The notes under the pieces are model-generated. The model was not told where the DNA came from and searched no databases. It saw only the letters and a list, made by a program, of their open reading frames with translations. Position numbers and translations under genes: made by a program. Below are positions 39,438-47,176 of a DNA stretch of 64,000 nucleotides, one piece after another; positions within the stretch are counted from its first letter, which is position 1; every line of letters begins with the position of its first letter. The stretch comes from UBA1926 sp036732005 (GTDB lineage Bacteria > Planctomycetota > Phycisphaerae > Phycisphaerales > UBA1924): positions 102,612-166,611 of the forward strand of contig DAINDF010000008.1 of assembly GCA_036732005.1 (NCBI GenBank), given 5' to 3'.

Positions 39438-40043
39438 ATGGCCGGGGGAACCAACCCATCGATGGTGCTCGATCCCGCCTCGCTGGCGGCGTGGGTGTCC
39501 GGCAAGCGGGTGCTGGTGGGGGTCTGCGGCGGCATCGCCGTGTACAAGTCGGCGACGATCGTCAGCCGGCTGGCGCAGGCGGGGGCCTCGGTCACGGTGG
39601 CGATGACCGAGGCCGCGACGAGGTTCGTGGCTCCGCTGACCTTTCAGGCGCTTTCGGGTCGGCCCGTGTACACGAGCCCCTGGGACCACATCGAGGCCCA
39701 GGACCCGCAGCACATCGCGCTCGCGTCGGGGATCGATGGGGCGCTGGTCGCGCCGTGCACCATGGACTGCCTCGCGCGGCTCGCGACGGGCCGGGCCGAC
39801 GACATTGTGACGCTGCTCCTGAGCGCGGTGGACAGGGAGAAGACCCCGGTCCTGCTGGCGCCGGCGATGAACGAGACGATGTGGGGGCAGCCGGCGACGC
39901 GGCGGAATGTGCGCACGCTTGAGGAGGATAGGTTCCATCTCGTCGGCCCCGGGTCGGGCTGGCAGGCGTGCCGGAAGGTGGGCGTGGGCCGGATGAGCGA
40001 GCCGGATGAGATTGTGTCGGCGTTTGTCGCGTTGCTGCGGTGA
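39438..40043 (+). CDS. Phosphopantothenoylcysteine decarboxylase (CoaC domain only)
   Basis: FMN-dependent decarboxylation in coenzyme A synthesis. 201 residues, so only the CoaC half of the usual CoaBC fusion. Motifs: GVCGGIAVYKSATIVSRLAQ near 26, the catalytic His in QDPQHIALAS, substrate-clamp PAMNETMWGQP, and the active Cys in GSGWQACRKVGVGRM. ATG 39438 preceded by GAGG was preferred to GTG 39414. The CoaB ligase domain must be encoded elsewhere. Follows rpoZ by 51 bp. Confidence 0.88.
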   Translation: MAGGTNPSMVLDPASLAAWVSGKRVLVGVCGGIAVYKSATIVSRLAQAGASVTVAMTEAATRFVAPLTFQALSGRPVYTSPWDHIEAQDPQHIALASGIDGALVAPCTMDCLARLATGRADDIVTLLLSAVDREKTPVLLAPAMNETMWGQPATRRNVRTLEEDRFHLVGPGSGWQACRKVGVGRMSEPDEIVSAFVALLR

Positions 40044-40118
40044 GGGCGGCGCGGCGGCACGCGTGTTCGAGAGGCTCATGCCGGCCCGGGCGGATGCCGG
40101 CGTTGTGGCCGGGGTGAA

Positions 40119-40277
40119 AAGCCAATCTGGGTTGATCGACGCGCGGAAGTGGTGCGACGACGCACCCGGAGGGCGCGTCGGGCGTCTTTCATCGGTGTCG
40201 AACCCGCAGCACCCGTCGCCGGCAGGGCGGGTGGTGGCACCGGCCGCGCCCGCGCAGCGGTCAGACATGATCCGTAT
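40119..40277 (+). repeat. Palindromic ~160-bp repeat, copy 3
   Basis: Same orientation as copies 1 and 2 and same length. Shares CCCGGAGGGCGCGTCG and GGCGGGTGGTGGCACCGG with them and ends ATGATCCGTATGA; left end AATCTGGGTTGATCG is a diverged form. Occupies most of the 369-bp gap between coaC and tRNA-Ser. No coding sequence in the gap. Confidence 0.7.
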
Positions 40278-40412
40278 GAGGACCGGGACGCGGGCGGTCA
40301 GCGCCGTGCCCAGGCGGGGCCCTGGAGTGGGTGGGTTGTTGGCGGGGCTGGCGGGGCCCAGCCGGGGCGGCTAAAGTTGCGGCCCCGGCAAGACCGGGGA
40401 AGCCGCAGACCT

Positions 40413-40500
40413 GGAGAGGTGGCAGAGCGGTTGAATGCGCCGGATTCGAAATCCGGTATGGACTTCGTGTTCATCGGGGGTTCGAATCCCCCCCTCTCCG
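40413..40500 (+). tRNA. tRNA-Ser (anticodon CGA)
   Basis: Acceptor stem GGAGAGG pairs with CCTCTCC, discriminator G. D arm TGGCAGAGCGGTTGAATGC. Anticodon stem CCGGA / TCCGG with loop TTCGAAA, so anticodon CGA reading UCG. Long variable arm of class II tRNAs, and T arm GGGGGTTCGAATCCCCC. No encoded CCA. The 3' end is the island integration site. Confidence 0.97.
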
Positions 40501-40503
40501 CTT
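40487..40503 (+). other. attL: tRNA-Ser 3' end core
   Basis: TCCCCCCCTCTCCGCTT, covering the last 14 bases of tRNA-Ser and three bases beyond. Repeated exactly at 62634-62650. Integration keeps the tRNA intact. Confidence 0.88.
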
Positions 40504-40510
40504 CATTGAG

Positions 40511-40571
40511 ACCCCGTTGCTCGGAGCACTGTTTTTGCAGTGGTTTACGAGCAACGGGGTTTCTTCTTTGA
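40511..40571 (+). terminator. Terminator downstream of tRNA-Ser
   Basis: A 13-bp perfect stem (40511-40523 with 40548-40560) surrounding an inner CACTG/CAGTG hairpin, followed by TTCTTCTTT. It lies on the island side of the att core, so the tRNA's present terminator is supplied by the island. Confidence 0.8.
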
Positions 40572-40576
40572 CCCTA

Positions 40577-40595
40577 CTGCCCTATTTCTGCCCTA
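40577..40595 (+). repeat. Tandem CTGCCCTA repeats near attL (possible integrase arm sites)
   Basis: CTGCCCTA-TTT-CTGCCCTA, 74 bp inside the left att core. The same doublet with TTA spacer is at 62484-62502 near attR, same orientation. Directly repeated short sites near att cores are typical of arm-type binding sites of tyrosine integrases. Confidence 0.5.
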
Positions 40596-40710
40596 GTTTC
40601 CGCAGAGCGCCCGCGCGGTCGGTCGCGTCGTTTCTGTCGACTCTGAGACAAATCCGCACAATGGTGTCAGGACTCGCCTTGGGGCTCGAACCCCCGGGTG
40701 AGGGACAGGC

Positions 40711-41283
40711 ATGCTCGTGTGCGGAACAACGACACTCCTTGAACGCATCCGGCAGGATGGCGGTGCCGACGACTGGGCTGAGTTGGTCCGGCGGTATTGG
40801 CGCGTCGTGTTCGGCTATGCGCGGCGGCACGGGCTTGGGGCCGAAGACGCCGAGGACTTCACGCAGGACATCCTCGGGGAGCTGACGCGGGTGCTGCCGG
40901 GTTTTGAGCTCGACCGCTCGAAGGGCAACTTTCGGTCGTTCCTCTTCACGATGGTGCGTCGGCGACTGATCGACCGCGGGCGCGCCGAGAAGCACCTCGT
41001 TCGCGCCGCGGGATCGCTCGATGGGGAAGAGATCGAGCGGCCCGATGAGCCGTGGGAGCAAGAGTGGCGCCGGTCGCTGATGCGGATGGCGCTGGACGCC
41101 GCCGCGCGTTCGGTCGAGCCCCGGACCTACCAGGCGTTTCAGTTGGTTGTTCTGGACGGGTGGCCGGCCAAGCGGGCGGCGGAGTTCCTCGATCTGAGCG
41201 TGGACAGCGTGTATCAGGCCAAAGCCCGCGTGCTCCGGCACGCGCGGGAAACGGTCGAGCGCGTCCAGCGGGAGGAGGCGTGA
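40711..41283 (+). CDS. ECF-type RNA polymerase sigma factor
   Basis: 190 residues. Region 2 with DWAELVRRYWRVVFGYARRH and the conserved AEDFTQDIL (binds RNA polymerase and the -10 element). Region 4 with FQLVVLDGWPAKRAAEFLDL followed by SVDSVYQAKARVLRHAR, a helix-turn-helix reading the -35 element. The start ATG at 40711 has GAGGGACAGGC upstream. The next gene's start overlaps the stop (TGATG), as in sigma/anti-sigma pairs. Its targets may include the propeller gene at 41727. Confidence 0.85.
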   Translation: MLVCGTTTLLERIRQDGGADDWAELVRRYWRVVFGYARRHGLGAEDAEDFTQDILGELTRVLPGFELDRSKGNFRSFLFTMVRRRLIDRGRAEKHLVRAAGSLDGEEIERPDEPWEQEWRRSLMRMALDAAARSVEPRTYQAFQLVVLDGWPAKRAAEFLDLSVDSVYQAKARVLRHARETVERVQREEA

Positions 41284-41549
41284 TGACGGCGCACCCGACA
41301 ACGGCTGAGCTGCTGCGGTATGTCGAGGGCGATCTGCCGGCGGCGAGGGCGGAGCGGATCCGCAAGCTCGCGTCATCCGACCGGGAACTCGCCGAAGAGA
41401 TCGAGCGTGTTCGCGCGGACGCGGCCATGGCACCGGGCCTTCGTGACGCAGCGGGCGATGCCGAGACTGTGTCGACGGAGAAACGCATCGAGGCGGCGCT
41501 CACGGATTCAGTGACGCGGACGAGCCGTATCAAGAGGGGCGAAGTCTGA
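41283..41549 (+). CDS. Small putative anti-sigma factor
   Basis: 88 residues, helical and charged, beginning TAHPTTAELLRYVEGDLPAA, which resembles the N-terminal sigma-binding helix of anti-sigma factors (the usual zinc-binding HxxxCxxC is absent). Stop of the sigma gene and start overlap by one base; the next gene overlaps its stop in the same way. The assignment is from position and general pattern only. Confidence 0.5.
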   Translation: MTAHPTTAELLRYVEGDLPAARAERIRKLASSDRELAEEIERVRADAAMAPGLRDAAGDAETVSTEKRIEAALTDSVTRTSRIKRGEV

Positions 41550-41701
41550 TGTTCAAGCGGATCCTGCATATCTGGATGTGCCGGCGGTGCGGGCAGCAGC
41601 ATCACGAGACACGATCATCGCCATCGGCCGGGAAGATGGGCGTGTGCCCGCATTGCCGGCACAACACACACTTTGACGTCGTCCAACGACGTGAGCAGTA
41701 G
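41549..41701 (+). CDS. Tiny zinc-ribbon protein
   Basis: 50 residues. Two CxxC knuckles: WMCRRCGQQH and VCPHCRHNTH, the form of a zinc ribbon. Its ATG overlaps the stop of the putative anti-sigma gene (TGATG), so three genes are translationally linked. Role unknown; such ribbons often bind RNA polymerase or nucleic acids. Only one codon-usage frame makes sense here and the overlaps support it. Confidence 0.65.
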   Translation: MFKRILHIWMCRRCGQQHHETRSSPSAGKMGVCPHCRHNTHFDVVQRREQ

Positions 41702-41726
41702 GACTCGAAGAGAGAGGAAGACACGG

Positions 41727-42944
41727 ATGCAAACACGACTCGCGACAACACTCGGAGCGATCGCGACACTGGCCGCGAGCACGCAAGCCCAACCCGCGAC
41801 CTCCAATTGGGCGCTCTCGGGCGCTGACCAGCAACGGACGGGGCGTTCTCAGTTCGCTGGATCTACCGATGGTCTGCTGCAATGGCGGCTCGGAATCCTC
41901 GGGAATGGCGAGCCGCACACGGCGGGCGTCGTGCTCGGGAGCGGCGGCGAGATCTATGTCGGCACGATGAGCCGGCCGTCGAACCAAGGCATGTACGCGG
42001 TGTCGGCTGATGGAACAGTGCTTTGGAACAACTCGACGCCCAGCCGAATCCAGCGAGCGGGCGCCGTGCTGCAGGATGGGTCGATCCTCGCGCTGTCGCG
42101 CGATCACTCGATCTACAACTTCGCCTCAAATGGCTCAATCAACTGGGCCGTGGATCCGGATGTTGCGCCGATCCGTGACTTCTTCTCTTCGCCGAATGTC
42201 GGCAATGACGGCACGATCTACGCAGCACGCCAAAACAGCGGGCTCTACGCGTTCAACCCCGATGGTTCGGTGAAGTGGAACGTCGAGTCGGGCGTGACCT
42301 CTGGCGTCTCGCCGGCGATCGACCACGGTGGGAACATCATCTGGGGCGGTGACGACGGGATCCTCCGCGCGGTGAATAGCTCGGGCGTTCAGCAATGGTC
42401 CCGCGACCTCGACGCACCGCTCATCACGTCATCGCCGAGCGTCTCGCACGACGGAACGGTGTTCATCGGCACCGTCGACAATGGCCTCTTCGCACTCGAC
42501 GGCAGCGGAGACCTGCTATGGCATCGGTCAGACATCAACGGCGTGCTCGGAAGTGTCGCTGTTCGTGCAGATGGCTCGCTTGTGGTTGCCGGAGCCGGCA
42601 ACACGCTGTGGTCCCTCGGCCTTGACGGATCGACGCAATGGGTGTTCGATGGCGAAGGTACAGCAGCGGAGATCCTGTCGAGCCCGATCGTCGACGCGGA
42701 CGGCCGAGTGTTTGCATCCATGGACACCGACACCATGTTCGGCTTTGACCATGATGGTTCCATGCTGTTTGAGTATCAGACCGGAGGATCGATCTTGGCA
42801 CCCGGTGCTCTGTCTGACCTTGGCACGCTGTACTTCGGGTCGACGGATGGATTCCTGTACGCCGTGGGCACACCGATTCCCGCGCCTTCCGCACTATTCG
42901 TTATCCCCTCGGCGCTGGTGTTCACGAGTCGGCGACGCCGGTGA
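41727..42944 (+). CDS. Secreted beta-propeller (PQQ-like repeat) protein with PEP-CTERM-like tail
   Basis: 405 residues. Signal peptide about 3-21 (LATTLGAIATLAASTQAQ). Repeats of ~40 residues: GSGGEIYVGTMS, DGSILALSRDHSIY, DGTIYAARQNSGLYAFNPDG, GNIIWGGDDGILRA, DGTVFIGTVDNGLFALDGSG and so on, the pattern of PQQ/outer-membrane propeller repeats. The C terminus IPAPSALFVIPSALVF then four basic residues resembles an exosortase signal. GAGGAAG stands upstream of the ATG. It follows the sigma, anti-sigma and zinc-ribbon genes by 25 bp, and may be their target or the output gene. Confidence 0.8.
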   Translation: MQTRLATTLGAIATLAASTQAQPATSNWALSGADQQRTGRSQFAGSTDGLLQWRLGILGNGEPHTAGVVLGSGGEIYVGTMSRPSNQGMYAVSADGTVLWNNSTPSRIQRAGAVLQDGSILALSRDHSIYNFASNGSINWAVDPDVAPIRDFFSSPNVGNDGTIYAARQNSGLYAFNPDGSVKWNVESGVTSGVSPAIDHGGNIIWGGDDGILRAVNSSGVQQWSRDLDAPLITSSPSVSHDGTVFIGTVDNGLFALDGSGDLLWHRSDINGVLGSVAVRADGSLVVAGAGNTLWSLGLDGSTQWVFDGEGTAAEILSSPIVDADGRVFASMDTDTMFGFDHDGSMLFEYQTGGSILAPGALSDLGTLYFGSTDGFLYAVGTPIPAPSALFVIPSALVFTSRRRR

Positions 42945-43050
42945 TCTCCCCCGCGAGTCGCGACACGAGAGCGGCCTAGGCAGGTGCTCAGGTGCAGAAG
43001 GCGCCAACGGAGCGTGTGTGAAGATGTGCTGATACGAGCAGAGACTACGG

Positions 43051-44100
43051 ATGCCCAAGTTTGTCGCCAGAGTCGTTCACAAGGACACGGGTCGCGAGGA
43101 GTACCTCATCCGTGAGTCGGCCGCCGAGCACGAGGCTCGGATGGAGCTTGAGCACGCCGGCCTGGTCGTGCGATCGCTGCGACCGGCCGACTTTGGCGGC
43201 AAGGGACCCCAGTTCGAGATTCGCACGCCGAAGGGTCGCGTCTCGGGGCCGTTCGGGCCCGATGTGCTCCGGGCGATGGTCCGCGACGAGCTGCTTACGC
43301 CGCATTGCTCCCTACGGAAGAGCGGCGATCTTGAAACGCACTCGTGGCACCCCGCGTGGAAGGTGAAAGGCCTGTTCCCAGGCCACGTCGTTGATTCGAT
43401 TCGCCGTTCGCACACCGTCACGAGGACCGACGATGGGGATACGGCGAAGCTCAAGGCGCTCAAGCAGCAGCTAGATGATGGCCTCATTGACGAACGCGAC
43501 TACCGCTTCAAAAAAGGGGAGATCCTCGGAACGCCCTATGAGGTCGAGGGCTCAGAACCAGTGCATCGGACCGGGGTCAACGACGCAGCACAAGATCCAC
43601 TTGGATACCTCTATGTCACGTGCGACGGCTGCGGGATCACAGGCGAGGTCTCCTGCGGCGGTTGCGGGCGTCCCGACCGCTTCCACTTCGACGGGTATGC
43701 CGCGAGATGCGATTGTGGAGGTGGCTTCACGATGGTTCCGTGCTGGGAGTGCGGAACCATGAACACGGCACGCTCGATGAGATGGTCAGCTACAAAGTGG
43801 ATCGAAGGCGAAGGCGACAAGTCCGAAGCGAATGCGCCAGGATCCACACTCTCCCGAGAAGTAGGCTTAGAGGGATTGGCTGCGATATTTGTATTGTCAC
43901 CGTTGATCATTTTGCCCATCGTGGCGTCGGCGAATGATGTGGGAGGATTGAACGGATTCTTGGGGGCAGTCCTACTCGTCATGGTTCCCTTTGTTTTTGC
44001 AAGGCACGCGCTGCCAGATCGCTTCCGCTGGAGCGGAGCCGCAGCAATACAGCTAGCCCTGTACGCTGTACTGGTTCCCACCTGTATGGGCAGCTCCTGA
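43051..44100 (+). CDS. GYF/SHOCT-like and zinc-finger membrane protein
   Basis: 349 residues. N-terminal ~110 residues include FEIRTPKGRVSGPFGPDVLR followed by WHPAWKVKGLF, resembling a GYF_2-like module. KLKALKQQLDDGLIDERDYR (about 131-150) is a SHOCT-like segment. Several Cys pairs follow (CDGCG, CGGCG, CDCGG, CWECG), suggesting two zinc ribbons. Two membrane segments lie near the end (about 275-320). Eukaryote-like domains of this kind are common in Planctomycetota. Function unknown. No operon partner overlaps. Confidence 0.65.
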   Translation: MPKFVARVVHKDTGREEYLIRESAAEHEARMELEHAGLVVRSLRPADFGGKGPQFEIRTPKGRVSGPFGPDVLRAMVRDELLTPHCSLRKSGDLETHSWHPAWKVKGLFPGHVVDSIRRSHTVTRTDDGDTAKLKALKQQLDDGLIDERDYRFKKGEILGTPYEVEGSEPVHRTGVNDAAQDPLGYLYVTCDGCGITGEVSCGGCGRPDRFHFDGYAARCDCGGGFTMVPCWECGTMNTARSMRWSATKWIEGEGDKSEANAPGSTLSREVGLEGLAAIFVLSPLIILPIVASANDVGGLNGFLGAVLLVMVPFVFARHALPDRFRWSGAAAIQLALYAVLVPTCMGSS

Positions 44101-44147
44101 TCGCGGGTCCAATCGGCCGCAGCCCTAGTGGGCGATAGTCTTGTTGA

Positions 44148-45623
44148 ATGAGTTCGACTTTTCGCCCAGCGTGTAGCGAGTTGCCTCGCAACTTCCCCGG
44201 GCTGTTTTGCCTACGCGAGATCGGCCGCGGCGCGGTGGGCGTGGTCTACCTTGCTGAGGACGGTGCCAATCGTCAGGTCGCGCTCAAGCACATCGCAGCC
44301 GCTACACCCGGCTGCGGTGTGCATCGGCGTGAGCTCGCGGCGCTGAAGATTCTGGGCGAGAGGCTCGACGGGCACGAGGCGCTCATCGCGGTGCGGCATG
44401 TGGCGGCGGACGATGACGGGCTGCACTATGTCATGGAGCTTGCCGACCTGGAGGGCGAATCGCTCGTTCCGAGGACGCTCGCACGGGAGATCGAGACACA
44501 GGGGCGGCTGGGGACGGCCGTCGTGCTGGAGGTTGCGGAGCGTTTGGCCCGGGCGCTCGGCGCCATCCATGACGCCGGCGTTGTTCACCGCGATGTCAAA
44601 CCGGCGAACATCCTGAGCGTCGGCGGGGTGTGGAAGCTCGGCGACATCGGGCTGCTCGCAGAGGAGCGGACGGAGATGACGGCGGTGGGCACGCCGGACT
44701 TCATACCGCCGTGGGGGCCGATCGATCGGCGGGCGGACTTGTACGCGCTCGGCCGCGTGGTCTACTGCATGGTCACGGGGCTGCCGGCGCGGTCGTTCCC
44801 GACGCTGCCCGCGGAACTGCTGACGCCCGAGCGGCAACGCGAGACAAAGCTGCTCAACCGGCTCATCACGAGGGCGTGCGATCCTGATCCCGACACGCGG
44901 TTCCAGTCCGCGCGTGAGTTCACGGAAGCGATCGAGCGCACGCGGGCGGAGATCAACGGCGCCGCGACACTCCTCTCTCGGCGGAGTGTCCTGGTCGCCG
45001 CGGGTGGCGTGATCGGTGCTTCGGTGCTGGGCAGCGCCATTTGGGCGACACGAGGGGCGAGCAAGTCTGCACCGCGACAGAGCCCGTGGGAGCCCGTGTT
45101 TGATGGCGTCTCGCTCGATGGCTGGAAAGTCGTCAACGACGATGGTGTGAGGCGATGGCTAATCGAGGACGGCGCGATCGTGGCGCGCGAAGACGCGGCG
45201 TTCAAATCGCTCGACTTGATCCGACCGGTGGGCTTCGGGCGCTTCCGCGCGACAGTTACGCCGAGCAGGGATCAGGGACGGCTGGGCCTGAGCTACGGGC
45301 AGCCCGGGGCGTCATTCTTCCTGTTCTACGAGGACAAGTACGTGTGGATTCGCGGCGGCAAGCACCCGAACGCGCCGGAGACACCCGGACGATGGCGGAG
45401 CTTCCCGGGGCCGGTGATGCCCGCGGCGGGCGAGAGCATCACGATGGAAGTGGACTGGCGGCCCGACCGGTGCCGGCTCCTGGTGAACGATGAGCTGCTC
45501 CAGGAGGTCGACGGTCACCCGGACGGCGGCGGTATCGGCCTCCATGTGTGGGGCGGCGACGGCGGTCGGTTCCAAGATCTGGTGTTCCAGACCCGGGCGA
45601 AGGGGACCGATTCCGGACCTTGA
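44148..45623 (+). CDS. Ser/Thr protein kinase with DUF1080-like outer domain
   Basis: 491 residues. Kinase domain (about 20-270): LREIGRGAVGVVYLAEDGAN (Gly loop), VALKHI (Lys), AGVVHRDVKPANILSVGGVW (HRD loop), then KLGDIGLLAEE, where DIG replaces the usual DFG, and GTPDFIPPW with DRRADLYALGRVVY. One membrane helix (about 280-305) separates it from a beta-rich C-terminal domain with VFDGVSLDGWKVVNDDG, typical of DUF1080/LamG-like folds. The kinase is cytoplasmic and the sensor part should be periplasmic. The ligand is unknown. Confidence 0.87.
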   Translation: MSSTFRPACSELPRNFPGLFCLREIGRGAVGVVYLAEDGANRQVALKHIAAATPGCGVHRRELAALKILGERLDGHEALIAVRHVAADDDGLHYVMELADLEGESLVPRTLAREIETQGRLGTAVVLEVAERLARALGAIHDAGVVHRDVKPANILSVGGVWKLGDIGLLAEERTEMTAVGTPDFIPPWGPIDRRADLYALGRVVYCMVTGLPARSFPTLPAELLTPERQRETKLLNRLITRACDPDPDTRFQSAREFTEAIERTRAEINGAATLLSRRSVLVAAGGVIGASVLGSAIWATRGASKSAPRQSPWEPVFDGVSLDGWKVVNDDGVRRWLIEDGAIVAREDAAFKSLDLIRPVGFGRFRATVTPSRDQGRLGLSYGQPGASFFLFYEDKYVWIRGGKHPNAPETPGRWRSFPGPVMPAAGESITMEVDWRPDRCRLLVNDELLQEVDGHPDGGGIGLHVWGGDGGRFQDLVFQTRAKGTDSGP

Positions 45624-45656
45624 GGTATTAGTGCCCGAGAGTATGTCTGCGCGGGC

Positions 45657-46226
45657 TCAGGCCGGCGTCTGACCCGCCTTGGTCTTCTTCTCCCACGCTT
45701 TCCAAGCCCTCATGGCGAGCACTGGTAGGTTCTTGCTCGTGTCATGCGTGAACCGCGCCCGCGCGTGCCCGAGGACGCCGGCGTGGACGAGGAACCGGGT
45801 CGCGACGCGCACCTGGTAGTCCGGGATCTCGGCACGCATCAATCGCTCGACCTCTTGGTGGATCCAGTTGAACTTCACGGCTCCGGGGCCGCCGTCGATT
45901 GCCTCGGCGACGACGCCATAGGTCTTCTCGGGGCAGCGGAACGGCGGCGCGCCGCCTGACCGGTGCTCGGCGAGCGCCACATCGTGGCGACCGTGATCGA
46001 TGCTGTAGCCGACCACCGCCTTGGCCTGCTTGGGCTTGGCCCGGGGCTCTCTGCCGCGGCGCTCCGCGAGGTGAATCTCGTAGTCGATGTCGGCGTCCAA
46101 GTGCTGTCCTAGCCGCCGGATAGCCCTCAGGGCCGCTTGTGCCTTGGAGGGGTCGGACAGGCCTCTATCGGCCTGCTCCCGGATCTCTTCCGCGGTCGTG
46201 TACGGGCTTCTGGGTCGGCGGCTCAT
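45657..46226 (-). CDS. Unknown-family protein, paralogue of 48324-48881
   Basis: 189 residues, basic and helical. The C-terminal half shares with the protein at 48324-48881 the pattern AEHRSGGAPPFRCPEKTYGV, then AEIPDYQVRVATRFLV, then LGHARARFTH and AMRAWKAWEKK. I do not recognise the family. It is transcribed away from the small gene at 46329 (divergent, 102 bp). ATG at 46226. It may be a DNA-binding protein of the integrase module (inference). Confidence 0.65.
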   Translation of the reverse strand: MSRRPRSPYTTAEEIREQADRGLSDPSKAQAALRAIRRLGQHLDADIDYEIHLAERRGREPRAKPKQAKAVVGYSIDHGRHDVALAEHRSGGAPPFRCPEKTYGVVAEAIDGGPGAVKFNWIHQEVERLMRAEIPDYQVRVATRFLVHAGVLGHARARFTHDTSKNLPVLAMRAWKAWEKKTKAGQTPA

Positions 46227-46328
46227 CCCGACATTGTATCTGGAAACCGTGACTTGAGCCTTGACCGGGAGGCAGAGGCCGCCGTAGTGTTTTTGTAGTC
46301 CTGTAAATGGTAAACTGGAAGGAACACA

Positions 46329-46778
46329 ATGGACAGCAGAAATGTGATCGAGCTTCAGCGACTGTGGGACGAGAGCCCGACGCGGGAGACCTTCGACGAG
46401 AACCCCGACCTCCTCAGTCATCTGGAGTTCTTCCTCTGTCTGCTCCTGCTGGAATGCCAGCGGCGCGGGCCGGGATGGACGACGGAAGGGCTCGGGGATG
46501 TGTTGGCCTTCTTTGACTCGTCGCGATTGGACTACATGGAGGCGAGGCTGGGGCTCAACATTGCGCTCGACCTTGGGCTCCTTCAGCCGACTCAAGACCC
46601 CGAGGATCCGAGCGGCGAAGTTCTCGTGCCGACGGCTGAAGCGTGGCGAATCAAGGATGCAGCCGAGCAAAGAAATCGCGCGGCTGCTCAAGAGGGCGGC
46701 GGCTCGTACTACTTCGACCACGAAGACATTGGGCCGCCCTCGCCGACCCCGGAGGAGTTCCGGGAGGTGTCGTCGTGA
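46329..46778 (+). CDS. Unknown protein, first gene of excisionase-integrase operon
   Basis: 149 residues, acidic. Starts with NVIELQRLWDESPTRETFDE, with a leucine-rich helix FFLCLLLLECQRRGPGWTTE in the middle and a tail rich in Asp and Pro. The arrangement of helices could be a winged-helix domain, but there is no clear signature. Stop overlaps the excisionase-like start (GTGA). GGAAGGAA stands upstream of the ATG at 46329. Confidence 0.65.
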   Translation: MDSRNVIELQRLWDESPTRETFDENPDLLSHLEFFLCLLLLECQRRGPGWTTEGLGDVLAFFDSSRLDYMEARLGLNIALDLGLLQPTQDPEDPSGEVLVPTAEAWRIKDAAEQRNRAAAQEGGGSYYFDHEDIGPPSPTPEEFREVSS

Positions 46779-47176
46779 GCGCCCGGCCCGTGCCGCGGCA
46801 GCCGCGTCTGCTTCCCCGGCTTGATCTCCTGGTTGCGCGATGGACATGGGCTGCCTTGGAGCGTTCGCGTAGGCGAGGAGGTCGCCTGCCTCGACGGGCG
46901 TGGGCCGGCGCACGGCGCCCCCAGGCCGGAGGGTCGTCCCGCACGATTGGGCTCGCGATGGTCAGCCCGGAGATGGTCGCCGAGGCGGCGCTCACGGCGG
47001 GCTGGCCTCCGGTGATGACGCTGGAGGAGGCGGCCGAGGCGATGCGGATCAGCCCGCAGACGCTGCGGCGCTATGTCAGCGAGGGTAAGTTCAAAAAGAG
47101 CGTGAAGCGCGGCTGGCCGACGCTGTTCTGGCGTGACTCGCTGATCAGCGAGTTCATGAAGGGCCCGCGACGGTGA
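46775..47176 (+). CDS. Excisionase-like helix-turn-helix protein
   Basis: 133 residues. GTG at 46775 has GGAGG at 7-nt spacing and overlaps the preceding stop. The C-terminal ~50 residues, MTLEEAAEAMRISPQTLRRY then VSEGKFKKSVKRGWPTLFWR, form a MerR/excisionase-type winged HTH. The first ~60 residues are Arg-rich and low complexity. Overlaps the integrase by 4 bp (GTGA). In such modules the excisionase sets integration or excision direction. An ATG at 46958 gives a shorter alternative. Confidence 0.72.
   Translation: MSARPVPRQPRLLPRLDLLVARWTWAALERSRRRGGRLPRRAWAGARRPQAGGSSRTIGLAMVSPEMVAEAALTAGWPPVMTLEEAAEAMRISPQTLRRYVSEGKFKKSVKRGWPTLFWRDSLISEFMKGPRR

Noticed and set aside
41283..41549. Zinc-binding anti-sigma (ZAS) domain
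   Set aside because: No HxxxCxxC motif, so only the position suggests an anti-sigma role.
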